Positions 42,040 to 52,317 of a stretch of 64,000 nucleotides of DNA are shown here, piece after piece. The notes under the pieces are model-generated. The model did no database searches, was not told the DNA's origin, and was given only the letters and a program-made list of their open reading frames with translations. Position 1 is the stretch's first letter, and every line of letters starts with the position of its first letter. This stretch comes from Tupaia tana (lineage: Eukaryota; Chordata; Mammalia; Scandentia; Tupaiidae): positions 26,148,696 to 26,212,695 of the forward strand of contig JAKSZU010000025.1 in the NCBI GenBank assembly GCA_026018925.1. The letters are read 5' to 3'. Position numbers and translations under genes: made by a program.

Positions 42040-42420
42040 ATGAAGTGACGGCAGTTTCCATCAGAGGAGCCGGAGGAGAGGAGCGGGTGCTCAGCGGGAG
42101 TCTGTGGGCCAGGACTGTGGGTGTGTGTCCCCCCGCAGGCACGTCTGCTGTTCTCCTACCCAGCGTCGGGGCGGTGAGGGGCCCCGGGACCTGTGGAAAG
42201 CGGTGGTGGGAGGTGCACGCACAGGTGAGCCGAAGTGGGGGACGAGGGCAGCACCAGCCCCTAGGTGGACGTCCATGGGGAGACAGCCATGATCCGGGGA
42301 GCTGATGACCCTGCCCTTTCGAGGGGCTCCCCGAGGAGGGGAGGTGGGGAGACCTCTCGCTGCCATTGTGGTGGGAACACTTAGGTTCGTCATCAGGCTC
42401 CGTCGGGGCTGAGCAGAGAA
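42040..42420. other. GC-rich block, unassigned
   Basis: G-rich text with several CpGs (GAGCCGGAGGAGAGGAGCGG, CCCAGCGTCGGGGCGGTGAG). Open frames to 100 codons on both strands lack known domains. No repeat family recognised. CpG density is lower than at 28128. Confidence 0.4.
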
Positions 42421-42560
42421 CGGAGTCTTGGTTCTGCTCTGCTAGGGAAGAAAGCGCAGCCTTTAGGAGCCTCCATCCCAGTTGTCTTTTAATTTAGAAG
42501 TCATGACTGACTTCCATCAATTCTGAGAGTGCTTAAAATAATATACCTCAGTAACATTTT

Positions 42561-42827
42561 ATTTATTTATTTTAATTCTTTTTTAATTAATTTATTTTTT
42601 AGAGGTTTTTGCTATAGGGCACGTGCGCTCACCAGAAAGACAGAGACAGAGAGACAGAAAGTGAGGAATCACCCCTCGGGGGGATGGCCACGCTGCAATC
42701 GCTTCTCCTCCATTCTCCTCTCGGGATCTTGGGCACGCACACGCACCCGGCGTGAGTTTAAGCCTTGGAGTCCGTGGTCGACTACATGGGAGTCCAGCGA
42801 CATAGCCATTATGCCAACTGCTGATCC
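42561..42827 (-). mobile_element. SINE-A long with 15-bp TSD and a B-box deletion
   Basis: CCTCAGTAACATTTT (42546-42560) and CCTCAGTAATATTTT (42827-42841) flank it. The body is well kept. However, the text GTTTAAGCCTTGGAGTCCGT jumps over the usual GGGACTCGAACCGCGG, so most of the B-box is gone. Confidence 0.95.
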
Positions 42828-42846
42828 CTCAGTAATATTTTTGATG

Positions 42847-42916
42847 TTGAGTTCTTGGGAAAGTCGTGATGCCTTTTTGTGTGGAAGAATATGTCATGAC
42901 TTTCCCAATGACCTAA
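42847..42916. mobile_element. 70-bp MITE, copy 2
   Basis: The left end TTGAGTTCTTGGGAAAGTCG and the reverse-complemented right end TTAGGTCATTGGGAAAGTCA match at about 18 of 25 positions. Length is exactly 70 bp, as in the copy at 34581-34650, and the GTCATGACTTTCC arm is shared. It is followed by TA. It sits beside the SINE insertion at 42561. Confidence 0.8.
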
Positions 42917-43574
42917 TAAGGAGCTTCCCAGTCTAAGTTAAAAACTTAATCTCCTGACTGGTACTGCTTTAAGCTGTTAGTTTAAGAATTGAGCAATTCT
43001 AGTAGCTGTTACAGTGCCGAATTTTAGAAACCCATTACTGTACTCTGGTTATTCCTGAAACAATTACAGTTGGTTTCCTTACTTTCTATACCATCTACCA
43101 CTTTTCTCAAAAAAGATGGAGAATGCCCAGGTTCTGGACATGGGTAGCAGGATTCTTTGTTTTTAACTTCTTGCTTTTTAAAATCAGCAGCTCTAATGCT
43201 GTCATGCTTTGTCAGGGTCATCTATTTATTTTCTTATCTGAGTTCAGGTGACTAAAAGCACAAATGATTATTAATGACAGCACAACAGTACTAAAAATAA
43301 CTGAGCTCCAGGTCACTCCCCTTCTGAAACATCCCTAATAATTCACCTGTCGTTGTGATAAATGATTCCTATCAGGGCCCAAAGTCAGTCTTCAGAATAT
43401 AAATCTACACTTAGGCAAAAATGATTCTGTAATAGAAAAGGAACTAAAAGCCAAACTGAACATGTACTTATGTAAATTTCTTTCATATTTTATATTTTCA
43501 TATTTCATAGATACCCAGTACAAAATTGACATTTACTCTAAACCATAAATGACAATAAAGTCAGCATTCCTGTT
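42917..43574. other. Unassigned AT-rich sequence
   Basis: Nothing recognised. Confidence 0.5.
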
Positions 43575-43690
43575 TACTTTGCAGTTTATCAAGTGTCTAT
43601 TACAGCGTCTTCTTTAATCTCATCAGCAATGCTATGCGGTTGATAGTATAATCATGTTTTTCTCTTGGAGATGGTCAGGTGGATATTTGG
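43575..43690 (+). repeat. MIR-like fragment
   Basis: TTTGCAGTTTATCAAGTGTC, CTTTAATCTCATCAGCAATG and CTATGCGGTTGATAGTATAA follow the MIR order. Confidence 0.5.
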
Positions 43691-43894
43691 AGAGGCTTGC
43701 TGGTTTGGCTAATGGGAAATTTCAGAGTGAAGCCACCACTCAAGCCCTTTGGCTGCAGGTGCCAGCAGTGGCAGGGGCTCTCCAGAGACTTGCAGGGAGG
43801 ACCCTCTTGCCTCTTCAGCTTTGTTGGCTCTCAGCGCTTCTTGACTGTGTCTGTATAACTATAATCTGCATAACTATAATCTTTCTCATACTTC

Positions 43895-44060
43895 ACAGGG
43901 TGCCATGTTTGAATGGCCCCCAGATATTCTTGTGTTGGTGTGTTGAGACTTGATTGTATTATAAAAGCGTTAAGGAAAAACTCAATTTGGTCATGGCATT
44001 CCAAGATGGGACCTTTGAGTATGAAGTCATCAGGGTGGGGCCACAATGATTGAGTTCTGG
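43895..44060 (+). mobile_element. MaLR-type (MST/MLT1-like) LTR fossil, broken
   Basis: CATGTTTGAATGGCCCCCAG, a TTCTTGTGTTGG segment, GATGGGACCTTTGAGTATGA and CAGGGTGGGGCCACAATGAT follow the order of ERVL-MaLR LTRs. It is an isolated, incomplete LTR piece of great age with no internal genes. A SINE-A fragment interrupts or abuts its right side, and LTR-like wording (GAGACATGGACAGCCACTGT) may resume near 44245. Confidence 0.6.
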
Positions 44061-44074
44061 TCAGTTCCTAGGAG

Positions 44075-44226
44075 GGCAAGAGATGTGCCCACAGTCCTGG
44101 GAGGAGAAGAGAGGAAAATGGATGGCGGCGTGGCCATCCCCAGCAGAGGGTGATATCCTGCTTTCTGTCTCTCTCTGTCTCTCTGGCGAGCGCATGCACC
44201 CTATAGCAAAAATCTCTCTTAAAAGA
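44075..44226 (+). mobile_element. SINE-A long, 5'-truncated
   Basis: Only the 3' part is present. It runs from ATGTGCCCACAGTCCTGGGA through GGCGGCGTGGCCATCCCCAG to CTGTCTCTCTGGCGAGCGCA and CACCCTATAGCAAAAATCTC. Confidence 0.9.
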
Positions 44227-45089
44227 GGGCAAGGAGACCAGACAGGGAGAGACATGGACAGCCACTGTGTTCAAGGTCCTGTCTTCCAACATGCAGCCTC
44301 AGCATGATCTTAGACCTCCACGGTCATGAACTACATATCCCAGTAACGCATTGTGGTATTCAGTTGTTAGCTACTGCAGAGTGGACTAGAACATGGATCG
44401 CTTCAGACTGATAGGCCGTGTAGGGCATGGTCTTATCAGAGCTCTCTGCAAGATCAGCTTGCTCAGCTAATGACCCTCTGCTCTGTTCTCATAGCGGGGA
44501 TCTCCTCCTTTTTTCACAGAATGATCTTCCATTTTTATTGTGTTTATAGCGACTGGGGGAACGTAAGGCTGAGGCTGGTGATGTTCTTCAAGTGAACATT
44601 TATCTTGTTAACCTGTTCTCAATAGGATTGAAACTAAACTTTTGCACATTCATGTCAATTTTACTTAAATTGAAATATTTCTTTTTCATTTGAATTCAAT
44701 CGCAGGACTTTATTTCCAGATTCTGTTCCCGATGCCTTTCCATGGCGTACATCACATCAACACATCTTCATACTTGAAGGGAAAAATCCTAACGAGGTCA
44801 CCATATTTGGGGTTGCTACTGTTAGCATAAGCTTTTGTTCTTCTATAAGAAGTACCGCAATGGATTCAAAGTACAGAAATATCAATGTTATTTCCACTAA
44901 ATAATTATTTTTACTTAAAAAATTAGCACACATTGCTTTTTTTGGAAATTTAAGATATATGTTATGAGTAAAGAAAAAAATTCTGTTATTATAGTGACTG
45001 AATGTGTGTATCCTGTCTCTTTACTCTGCATGTATGTGTAATATATAGCTCTGCATACTGAGTTTTTAAAATTGTGAATAGTTTAGGCT
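44227..45089. other. Unassigned sequence
   Basis: Nothing recognised beyond the possible LTR resumption near 44245. Confidence 0.45.
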
Positions 45090-45350
45090 TTTTAGAATTC
45101 ATGATAGAATGTGCATGTACACTCATGAGAGAGGAAGAGGGAGACAGAGCAGGTTAGGACCTCCTTCCTGCAGCGTCTGACCTGGCTGCAGGCCTTCCTC
45201 CAGTCCTCTGGCTCGTCAGCTCTTGGGTACTTACCCACATGGTGGCGTGGTTCAGTAGCCTTGGGCTCGGGCTTCTAACCGCCGTCACCACGTGGGATCC
45301 AGCGTCTCCTGGGCAGCATATTATTGCTATGCTGTGGAGATGACCTAGTT
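45090..45350 (-). mobile_element. SINE-B (variant subtype), reverse
   Basis: TTTAGAATTCATGATAGAAT, ACTCATGAGAGAGGAAGAGG, GGACCTCCTTCCTGCAGCGT and the head in reverse with CACCACGTGGGATCCAGCGT. It shares the CTTCCTGCAG segment with 31060-31372. Confidence 0.65.
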
Positions 45351-45725
45351 TTTATTCTGTTAAAATGCCATTTTAATGGCTGCAAAACAGCTCATGAAGA
45401 GCAAAATTTACATTATCACGTCCCCATCATGGGCAATTAAATTAGTTCCAATATTTGGGTATTGTAAGGATAATAGTTCAGTAAGGATCTCTGCACAGAA
45501 CAGGAGTAAGTGTGCTGATGTCCAGAGATGTTTTTCTTTCCCTTTGCTTCATTATCTTAATATATATGACGTTGAATGTTTTTTTAATTGTCCTGAACTA
45601 CATTGGAGTGTGCACTCCTGCCGGCAGCACGTAAAATCCTCACGGAACAGACAGTTGACCAGCACGATGCTTTGATGATCAGTGTCAGTTTGATGGACAG
45701 TGGACTTACGCTTTACTTTTATTTT

Positions 45726-45845
45726 TCATTTTTTACAGTTTATTCATTTATGAGGGTGATTCAGAGAGAGAGACTTGGGCACAGAAGACAGATTGCTATG
45801 TGAGGACCTTGCTGGGGTACTGACTCTCTCCCTCTCAATCACCCA
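45726..45845 (-). mobile_element. Possible SINE-B tail fragment
   Basis: TTTACAGTTTATTCATTTATGAGG (in part), GTGATTCAGAGAGAGAGACT and AGGACCTTGCTGGGG resemble the reversed SINE-B tail and body. The head is not evident. Confidence 0.4.
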
Positions 45846-46109
45846 TTGTTCATCAAACTAGCAATGATCGTCAGTGTACCATCTCTCGAATTCCTGTCTC
45901 TCAATTATTTCTCTTTCTCTTTTTGGTAACAGCCAACATATTTTATTTCTGAAGTAGTCTAGAGGGCATCTCTTCTGATGAAGGGTAGTTACTTTTGAGC
46001 AATGCAAAGCCCTGGACATATGTCTTTTCCTTAACCATCTGTGAACCTACAACCTTGAAGCTCAGGCTTAACTGCGACTTGCTGATCAGGTGTGTGTGGG
46101 GAGAACAGA

Positions 46110-46270
46110 GATGTACCATTTATGGAGCATCTCTTAAACACTAGCCTCTCCACTAGGATCTTTTCATTCATTATTTCATTTACTTTTCCAGATATTTGAA
46201 GAGATGAAATTATTTCCATTTTCCTTTTTAGTTAATGGGAATTCATTGAGGTTAATTCCCCATAAGTGAT
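46110..46270 (+). repeat. MIR fragment
   Basis: ATTTATGGAGCATCTCTTAA, CTAGGATCTTTTCATTCATT and GAGATGAAATTATTTCCATT follow the MIR core order. Confidence 0.55.
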
Positions 46271-46322
46271 GTCATCATGATTTGAAATATAACTCTTTCT
46301 GATTTAAAAATCCTACGATTTT

Positions 46323-46569
46323 CTGGGCCTGTAGGTGGCATGGTGGTTAAGGCACTGGATCCCTCATGGCCTACTCTGAGGTTTGATCCTGACCTGACAG
46401 CCTGAAAAACACACTGGGCATGTGTGCATGAGCACCCCAAAGTCCAGAGAGGAGAATGGAGAGGGAGTTGAGGAGTGGCCATCCCCCTGGGAAGTGATTT
46501 CTCACTTTCCTTCTCTCTCTGCTTCTCTACGGCAAGTACACATATCCTATGGCCAAAAAAAAAGTAAAA
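46323..46569 (+). mobile_element. SINE-A long with a 17-bp TSD
   Basis: AAAAATCCTACGATTTT (46306-46322) and AAAAATCCTATGATTTT (46570-46586) flank it, 16 of 17 identical. The head is GGGCCTGTAGGTGGCATGGT. The end is TATCCTATGGCCAAAAAAAA. Confidence 0.96.
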
Positions 46570-46865
46570 AAAAATCCTATGATTTTTCATTATTCTACAA
46601 CCAATACAGGTAAAGCTCCACGAAGGTGGCCACGTTCTCTATGTAACATTGCCCTTTCTACACGGACTCGTTCTCAGCACATGTGATATGATCCGTAGTT
46701 ATTTGTGAGAAGAGACAAGGAAGAACGTGGGTAGAAAGACAAAGGAAGAGAGTTACAGGTAAGGATGGAAAACGTAAGGGGTGGAGGGACGGGAGGGAGG
46801 AAAGGTAAAGAAGAAAGGTCTGTGAGAACGCTGCTTAGTGTCCAGAACTTTAAGAATCTCTTCTC

Positions 46866-47131
46866 GGGACCAGCAGTTGGCGTAATGGCTATGTTGCTGG
46901 ACTCCCACGTAATCGACCGTGGTTCGAGTCCCAGACCCAGTGGCTTAAACTCACGCCGGGCGTATGTGCGTGCGTGCCCATGATCCCGAGAGGAGAATGG
47001 AGGAGAAGGGATTGTGGCATGGCTATCCCCCCTGGGGGGTGATTTCTCGCTTTCTGTCTCTCTGTCTCTCTCTGTCTGTCTGGCGAGCGCACATGCCCTA
47101 TAGCAAAAAAACTCTCAAAAAAAAAAAAAAA
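46866..47131 (+). mobile_element. SINE-A long, young copy with a perfect 14-bp TSD
   Basis: AAGAATCTCTTCTC occurs at 46852-46865 and 47132-47145. The head GGGACCAGCAGTTGGCGTAA, an intact B-box GGTTCGAGTCC, the C6-T-G6 palindrome (47028-47040) and an A18 tail are all present. Confidence 0.98.
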
Positions 47132-47145
47132 AAGAATCTCTTCTC

Positions 47146-48189
47146 AGCATAAATGAATTTCTGTACTTGCTAGTGGGTAAATATTGTAAATATTTGATTA
47201 TTGAAAGCATCCCTGTGTTTGCATATGTTTGCATGTGTCTATGATTCTGTCCACATATGTGGGTGTACCTGTATCGACATACCGAACCTTATAGATATAT
47301 ATGTATAAATGTATATTCTCAGGTATTTGAACAGTTGCTTGACTGTGGTTCCTCAAGTGTATGCACATCATCATATTTTAGAAATACTTTTGTGCTAAGC
47401 CCACACGCAGAGATAAGACCGATTGCTTTAATGATTGAATGAATATGAAAGCAAATTAAATAAAAATTCCTGCTTCTTTGTAGATACCATTCTTGGTTTT
47501 TCTATGACTTAACCATTGGATACTTTTGTTTGAACATTTTATTTATTCATTTGATTTTCTCTGTGCATAATGGTAGTTGGATTTTAATGAGAAAAACAGA
47601 AAATTGGCTGTGACATAAAGACTCTACTTCAAAGGAGCTATTCAAGACAACCAGGAAAATATTTTGGACACAACTGTATTTTAACAAGTACAATTTTCTC
47701 CCTGTGTCATAATGGTGAGAATAGCTTAGGGAGTTTTCTATGGATTGTGTAATTTATTTATTTCATGAAAATAATAAACTCATTTATGACACAGAAATAC
47801 ATTTGAAACAATTATAAGTTGTTGTATATGTGTCTTGGATAAGCAAATTTTCCATATAAATTTTCCTGATACATCTTTGAAAAACAGTCATTCTTCAAAT
47901 TTTCTGTAAATAAGTCTTCATAAATTATTTTGAGAAGAGAAGAGCAATCTAAAAGCTGTAAGTTTGTCAAGTTACCTTTTTGAAACATAGATTCAATTTT
48001 CAAACCTTGAAAAGATAGTTTTTAGAGCTTATGTGTTAAAGACAGTTACATACACTTTACCTGTTACAACCTATATTTAAAATCCATTTGAGAACAAATT
48101 AAAATTTTGTGGAATAAAGACAAATACAAAAATATATTTAGTGCTTATTCAGGAGAGAAGAGGCATGTTGATTAAAAATACCAGTTTTG
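47146..48189. other. AT-rich unassigned sequence
   Basis: Nothing recognised over about 1 kb. Confidence 0.5.
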
Positions 48190-48266
48190 ATTCAGACTGA
48201 CATTTCCTGAAATCCTTGCTCTGCCATTTCTAGGAGTTGTTTTGACAATTCACTTAACTTCTTTAA
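48190..48266 (-). repeat. MIR, left part, split by two SINEs
   Basis: TTTTGATTCAGACTGACATT, CTTGCTCTGCCATTTCTAGG and CAATTCACTTAACTTCTTT match the reversed MIR. It appears to resume at 48867 with AGCCTCTTTAATTCT. Confidence 0.6.
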
Positions 48267-48541
48267 TTTTTTTTTTTTTTTTTTTTTGGAGAGGTTTTTC
48301 GCTTTAGGGCGCGTGCACTCACCAGACAGACAGAGAGAGACATAGAGACAGAAAGCGAGAAATCACCCCCCAGGGGGGATGGTCACGCCGCAATCCCTTC
48401 TCCTCCATTCTCCTCTAGGGATCTTGGGCACGCACACACACGCACCTGTCGTGAGTTTTAAGCCACCGGGTCCGGTATGTGAACCGCGGTCGACTACATG
48501 GGAGTCCAGCGACATAGCCATTATGCTAACTGCTGGTTCCC
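48267..48541 (-). mobile_element. SINE-A long, younger of a tandem pair, reverse
   Basis: A 21-base T-run, GGAGAGGTTTTTCGCTTTAG, a near-perfect palindrome and CTAACTGCTGGTTCCC. It is closer to the young consensus than its right neighbour. Confidence 0.96.
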
Positions 48542-48564
48542 TACCTTTTTAACTTTTTTAGGAG

Positions 48565-48866
48565 GTTTTTTTTTGTTTGTTTGTTTTTTTTTTTTTTTTT
48601 TTTTTTTTTTGTTTTTTTTTTGCTACATACAGGGTGTGTTGTACTCACTGGAGAAACAGAGACAGACAGATAGAAAGCGAGAACTCACCCCCAGGGTGGA
48701 TGTCTATGCCATAATCCCTTCTCCTCTATTCTCTTCTCAGGATTTTGGGCATGCATGCACACGTGCCCGGCATGGGTTTGAAGCCTCTGGGTCTGGGACT
48801 CAAACCGTGGTTGGCTGGCCATATGGGAGTTCAGTGACATAACCATTACGCAATCAGCTGGCCCCA
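48565..48866 (-). mobile_element. SINE-A long, older of a tandem pair, reverse
   Basis: A T-run of more than 40 bases with scattered Gs (48565-48621) is the expanded tail. TTGCTACATACAGGGTGTGT, CACCCCCAGGGTGGATG and CAATCAGCTGGCCCC follow. CTTCTTTAATTTT (48257-48269) and CCTCTTTAATTCTT (48869-48882) look like its original duplication, now outside both SINEs. Confidence 0.93.
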
Positions 48867-48882
48867 GCCTCTTTAATTCTTA

Positions 48883-49540
48883 ATTCCACTATGTCCTAAC
48901 TATGAAGAGAATGCATATTTTACCTAGACTAGAGAGTAGAAAGACTGTGATAAACAATGTCATTATAAAAGGTTAATTATCACAGGTTGGTGAGAAAATG
49001 GACCCTCTTATGATAAGAACATTATGTAACTTAAGGTGCGTTGGCACACAGCTTTGTAGCAAACATTAATTTTATTGTATTTCCCATAACAAAGGGCATA
49101 TGGTCTTAGGGTTACATATCTACCATTCTTGGAAGGAACTATTAAAACAAAGCTCTTTTCTCAGCTTTGCAAACATTTTATGATTAGCAGGTTTCACTTG
49201 GATTTTATAATAAATCAGTTTGTGTATTTTTCCCTTTCCTTGCACAGTGGCTAACTTAGCAGCTGGGATTGTCTGAAGTAGCTTGGGCAATGGTTTTTCA
49301 TGCTTTGATGGGTTCTTCCCTTTGGATTTCATGGCAGGCCATCATACTGTCCACACAACCAAGGCCGAAATTCGAAGATCTGAAGGCATGCGTGTAGGGA
49401 GGGCAGCTGCAGATATCAGAGACTGCACCTGCACGGCTGGAGTGGGGTGTGGGGCAGGGGCTCAGGAGAAAGTGTTTAACAGACACAAGAATGCCTGCCT
49501 GTGAACAGGCCAAACCAGTTATGCAAATGCAGACCATAAC
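48883..49540. other. Unassigned sequence
   Basis: A 70-codon Lys-rich reverse frame (49120-49332) and a 91-codon reverse frame overlap a 73-codon forward frame. No protein is recognised. An A-rich stretch at 49541-49579 might be a decayed poly-A tail of a forward retrocopy. Confidence 0.35.
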
Positions 49541-49579
49541 AGTAAAAAAAAGAAAAAAAAAATGAAAAAGCAAGAAAAA

Positions 49580-50937
49580 AACATGTGGCTAATCATCTCT
49601 CTCTCAAAAAGTCCCTCGCTCAACAAAAATCAGAGGTGCAGGGCATAATGTAATGTACTTTGTTGAAGATGATGAATATGGTAATAGCCTTGTTTTGATG
49701 GTCACACCCTACATGCATGCTTTGAGAAACCATATTGTACACCAATTAGCTGTAAATAAGAAACTATAAAATAAATACAAATTTTAAAACGATCCCAAAT
49801 GAGCAACCTAGGCAATGCATGCTACTGAGAATTGAGGAGAATGAGGAGAGGAAGGGGCGATGGCCAGACCAACGGTTGGACCTTGGTATCTGGAGACAGA
49901 TCTCAGTTTATTGGTTTTAACTGGCCAAAAGCAAAGAGTGGGTTTAGGGAAATAAACATTTGAGAAGACAGTGTAAAAGCTTACACTGGTTTGACAGTGA
50001 CACAGTGCAAAGCGGGACACATGTCAGGAGAGATAAAATATGTTCTTAATTGTCCAAAAGTCAATGTAGCGCAAACCCAGAACAATACTGATAGGTGTAT
50101 CGATAGTGATGCTTCGTGGAAATTAGTAATTGTATTCAAGGGACTCTTTTGCGTTCAACTGAGGTTCCTGTTATTTTGGCATTAGTTAACCAGTCAGCAG
50201 GTTTCCATTTGTTTCTAACCTGGAACGGAATACAGGTTTGTACTGAAGACTCCCTCCCCTGGTTGCCTTGGGTGGACAATCAGGTCGACCCATTTTGCTG
50301 AGACCGTGTGCGTTCCTCTGCCTCCCTCGAACATTTCTTCTGCAAGAACTTTTTCCTGGTGTGGGATTTTCTTTTAAAATTCTACAAGTATACTCTAAGG
50401 AGGAGAAATAAAAACAAACACATTTCAAGCGACATAATTTGTTCCTTCTCTCCTCTTTTTTATGTATTTCTTTACTTGCATTGTACATATATGAGTATGT
50501 GTACCTTCTAAAATATAAATGGTCTGAATTTAATTTTAAAACATTTTATAAATCTTTTACTAACTTAGGCTTTAGGTCTTAGATGTCACTCTTTCCTTGT
50601 CGTTTGTATTTAAGTGGAGAGTAGATGAGAGAATCTCTTCTTGCATGTATCGTTCAGCGTCAGTAACAGGAATGGGGATTTGTGTTGTACACAGCAGAAA
50701 CAGCCAAGGTTACTAGTGAGGTCCAACTCCCACAATGGCAGGGTGAACACTGGCCTGGGAGCTGAGAATCTGAGAGTGCTTGTATTTGACCATGCTGTCG
50801 CCATGGGGTCTTTATTAAAACTTAGATTTTAGGATTTCATTTTTTAAAAAATCTGTCAAATGGAAAATTTGCATTGGATAATTTTTCAGGTCTCTTTTGG
50901 TTCATAAATTCTGAAATTTACCTTAAAATATTTTACT
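49580..50937. other. Unassigned sequence
   Basis: At 49725-49800 the text CATATTGTACACCAATTAGC then AAATAAATACAAATTTT could be an old L1 3' end. Otherwise nothing recognised. Confidence 0.4.
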
Positions 50938-50940
50938 TTT

Positions 50941-51211
50941 TTTTTTTTTTTTTTTTTTGGAGAGGTTTTTTTGCTATAGGGCGCGTGCGCTCGCCAGACA
51001 GACAGAGAGAGACAGAGAGATAGAAAGCAGGAAATCACCCCCCAGGGGGGATGGCCACGCCGCAATCCCTTCTCCTCCATTCTCCTCTCGGGATCTTGGG
51101 CACGCACGCACACGCGCCCGGCGTGAGTTTAAGCCGCCGGGTCCGGGACTCGAACCGCGGTCGACTACGTGGGAGTCCAGCGACATAGCCATTACGCTAA
51201 CTGCTGGTCCC
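50941..51211 (-). mobile_element. SINE-A long, youngest-looking copy, perfect 16-bp TSD
   Basis: AAAATATTTTACTTTT is found at 50925-50940 and exactly again at 51212-51227. On the minus strand the copy reads GGGACCAGCAGTTAGCGTAA, intact B-box GGTTCGAGTCC, GGCGCGTGTGCGTGCGTGCC, an intact C6-G6 palindrome and CGCGCCCTATAGCAAAAAAA with a T-run tail. Essentially every CpG of the family is retained. Confidence 0.99.
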
Positions 51212-51353
51212 AAAATATTTTACTTTTCATTGGGTAACCTCTTCAAGAAATATTTTAACCAGTAAAAAACGGATTATATGAAAAGTAATAGCAAAGTATG
51301 TAAATATGACCTATGAAATAAATTGAAAAGTTCTAGAAAAGGAATGTGTTTCA
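51212..51353. other. Spacer
   Basis: AT-rich. Begins with the duplicated target site of the preceding SINE. Confidence 0.6.
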
Positions 51354-51505
51354 GGCCAGCAGGGGGCATGATGGTTAAGGCGCTGGTCTCCTACATGGCC
51401 GACCTGGTTTGAGTTCCTCATCTGGTGGTTTCCTTCTCACTTTCCCTGTCTCTCTCTGTCTCGCTCTCTCATGAGTACACAAGCCCCATAGCAAAATTAA
51501 AAAAA
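51354..51505 (+). mobile_element. SINE-A short, carrying a CTCF core
   Basis: GGCCAGCAGGGGGCATGATG starts it. CCAGCAGGGGGCA (51356-51368) is a perfect CCASYAGRKGGCR match. B-box GGTTTGAGTTCC, GTTTCCTTCTCACTTTCCCT, a CT-tract, and GCCCCATAGCAAAATTAAAA end. Confidence 0.95.
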
Positions 51506-52317
51506 AATAAAATTAAAAATAATTAAAGCAAATGAATTTTCCCATCCAGAATACACTGTATATTGGCTCAATCAAAGATATTACCATTACATGTTATCTT
51601 CGACAGATAATGTTCCGTTCTGTGTTACCGTATGTTTTACCTCTTCCCTCCCTTCCCCTCCGCCCTGATGACCTCCCTCTCATCCTCTGCCATTTCCCAC
51701 CCTCCTTACAAAAAGCGAAAGTTCTTCAGGCACAGTTTGGCATCGATACTGAGAACGTGAGTTTGTGATTAGTGCATGTGAGAATGGTGCCGTTAGTACA
51801 AAGTGACACTCAGTAGGTAAGTGACGAGGCCTGAGGGTTCCCTTCTGATCTGGTCACTGAGTAGACAGCAGGTCAGCACACATCCGTGAGTCTCGGTTCC
51901 CATCCGTCAAGCGAAAGGACTGGAATAAATGACCATAACTTCCTTTCACAGCGCTGGCAATGGTCTAAGATACGATCTTAATTAAAATCACAGTCAAGCA
52001 AACCAAAGGGAAGACTCTGCTGTGGCTGATCAATTTTCGTAAATCAAAGATTAATTTGCTCATATATGTTGAGTGCAAGCTTCTAATGAGCTCTCTTGCA
52101 TCAAGCCCTGAAGATACAAAAATAGATTCCAGAAGGCTAAGTCTAGATAGAGAAATATCAAAATTGTGTATGGTGTCCGAGGATCCTTCCTGTCAGATAT
52201 GTGTGAGCAAGGTGTCACTGGAAGTACCAAGAAGGGGAGCAGTAATTGACTTGCTTGAGGGTTCACTTATCAAGTGACACAGTAATTGGTGCTTGTTGTA
52301 TGAGCTTGAGTTTGTCA
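51506..52317. other. Unassigned, with a MIR-like piece
   Basis: At 51840-51935 GAGTCTCGGTTCCCATCCGT then CAAGCGAAAGGACTGG resembles reversed MIR (CAGTTTCCTCATCTGTAAAA). The rest is unrecognised. Confidence 0.4.

Noticed and set aside
43895-44330. Possible larger endogenous retrovirus around the LTR-like text
   Set aside because: Only a short MaLR-type LTR piece is visible, with no internal region. Listed as a broken fossil only.
46866-46940. tRNA-like sequence with intact A-box and B-box, as a possible tRNA gene
   Set aside because: It is the head of a SINE-A copy with poly-A tail and target duplication. No anticodon-stem geometry of a functional tRNA was established.
49120-49580. Lys-rich reverse frame and A-rich end, as a possible ribosomal-protein retrocopy
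   Set aside because: The frame and the A-rich end are on opposite strands for a retrocopy, and I could not recognise the protein. Left unassigned.
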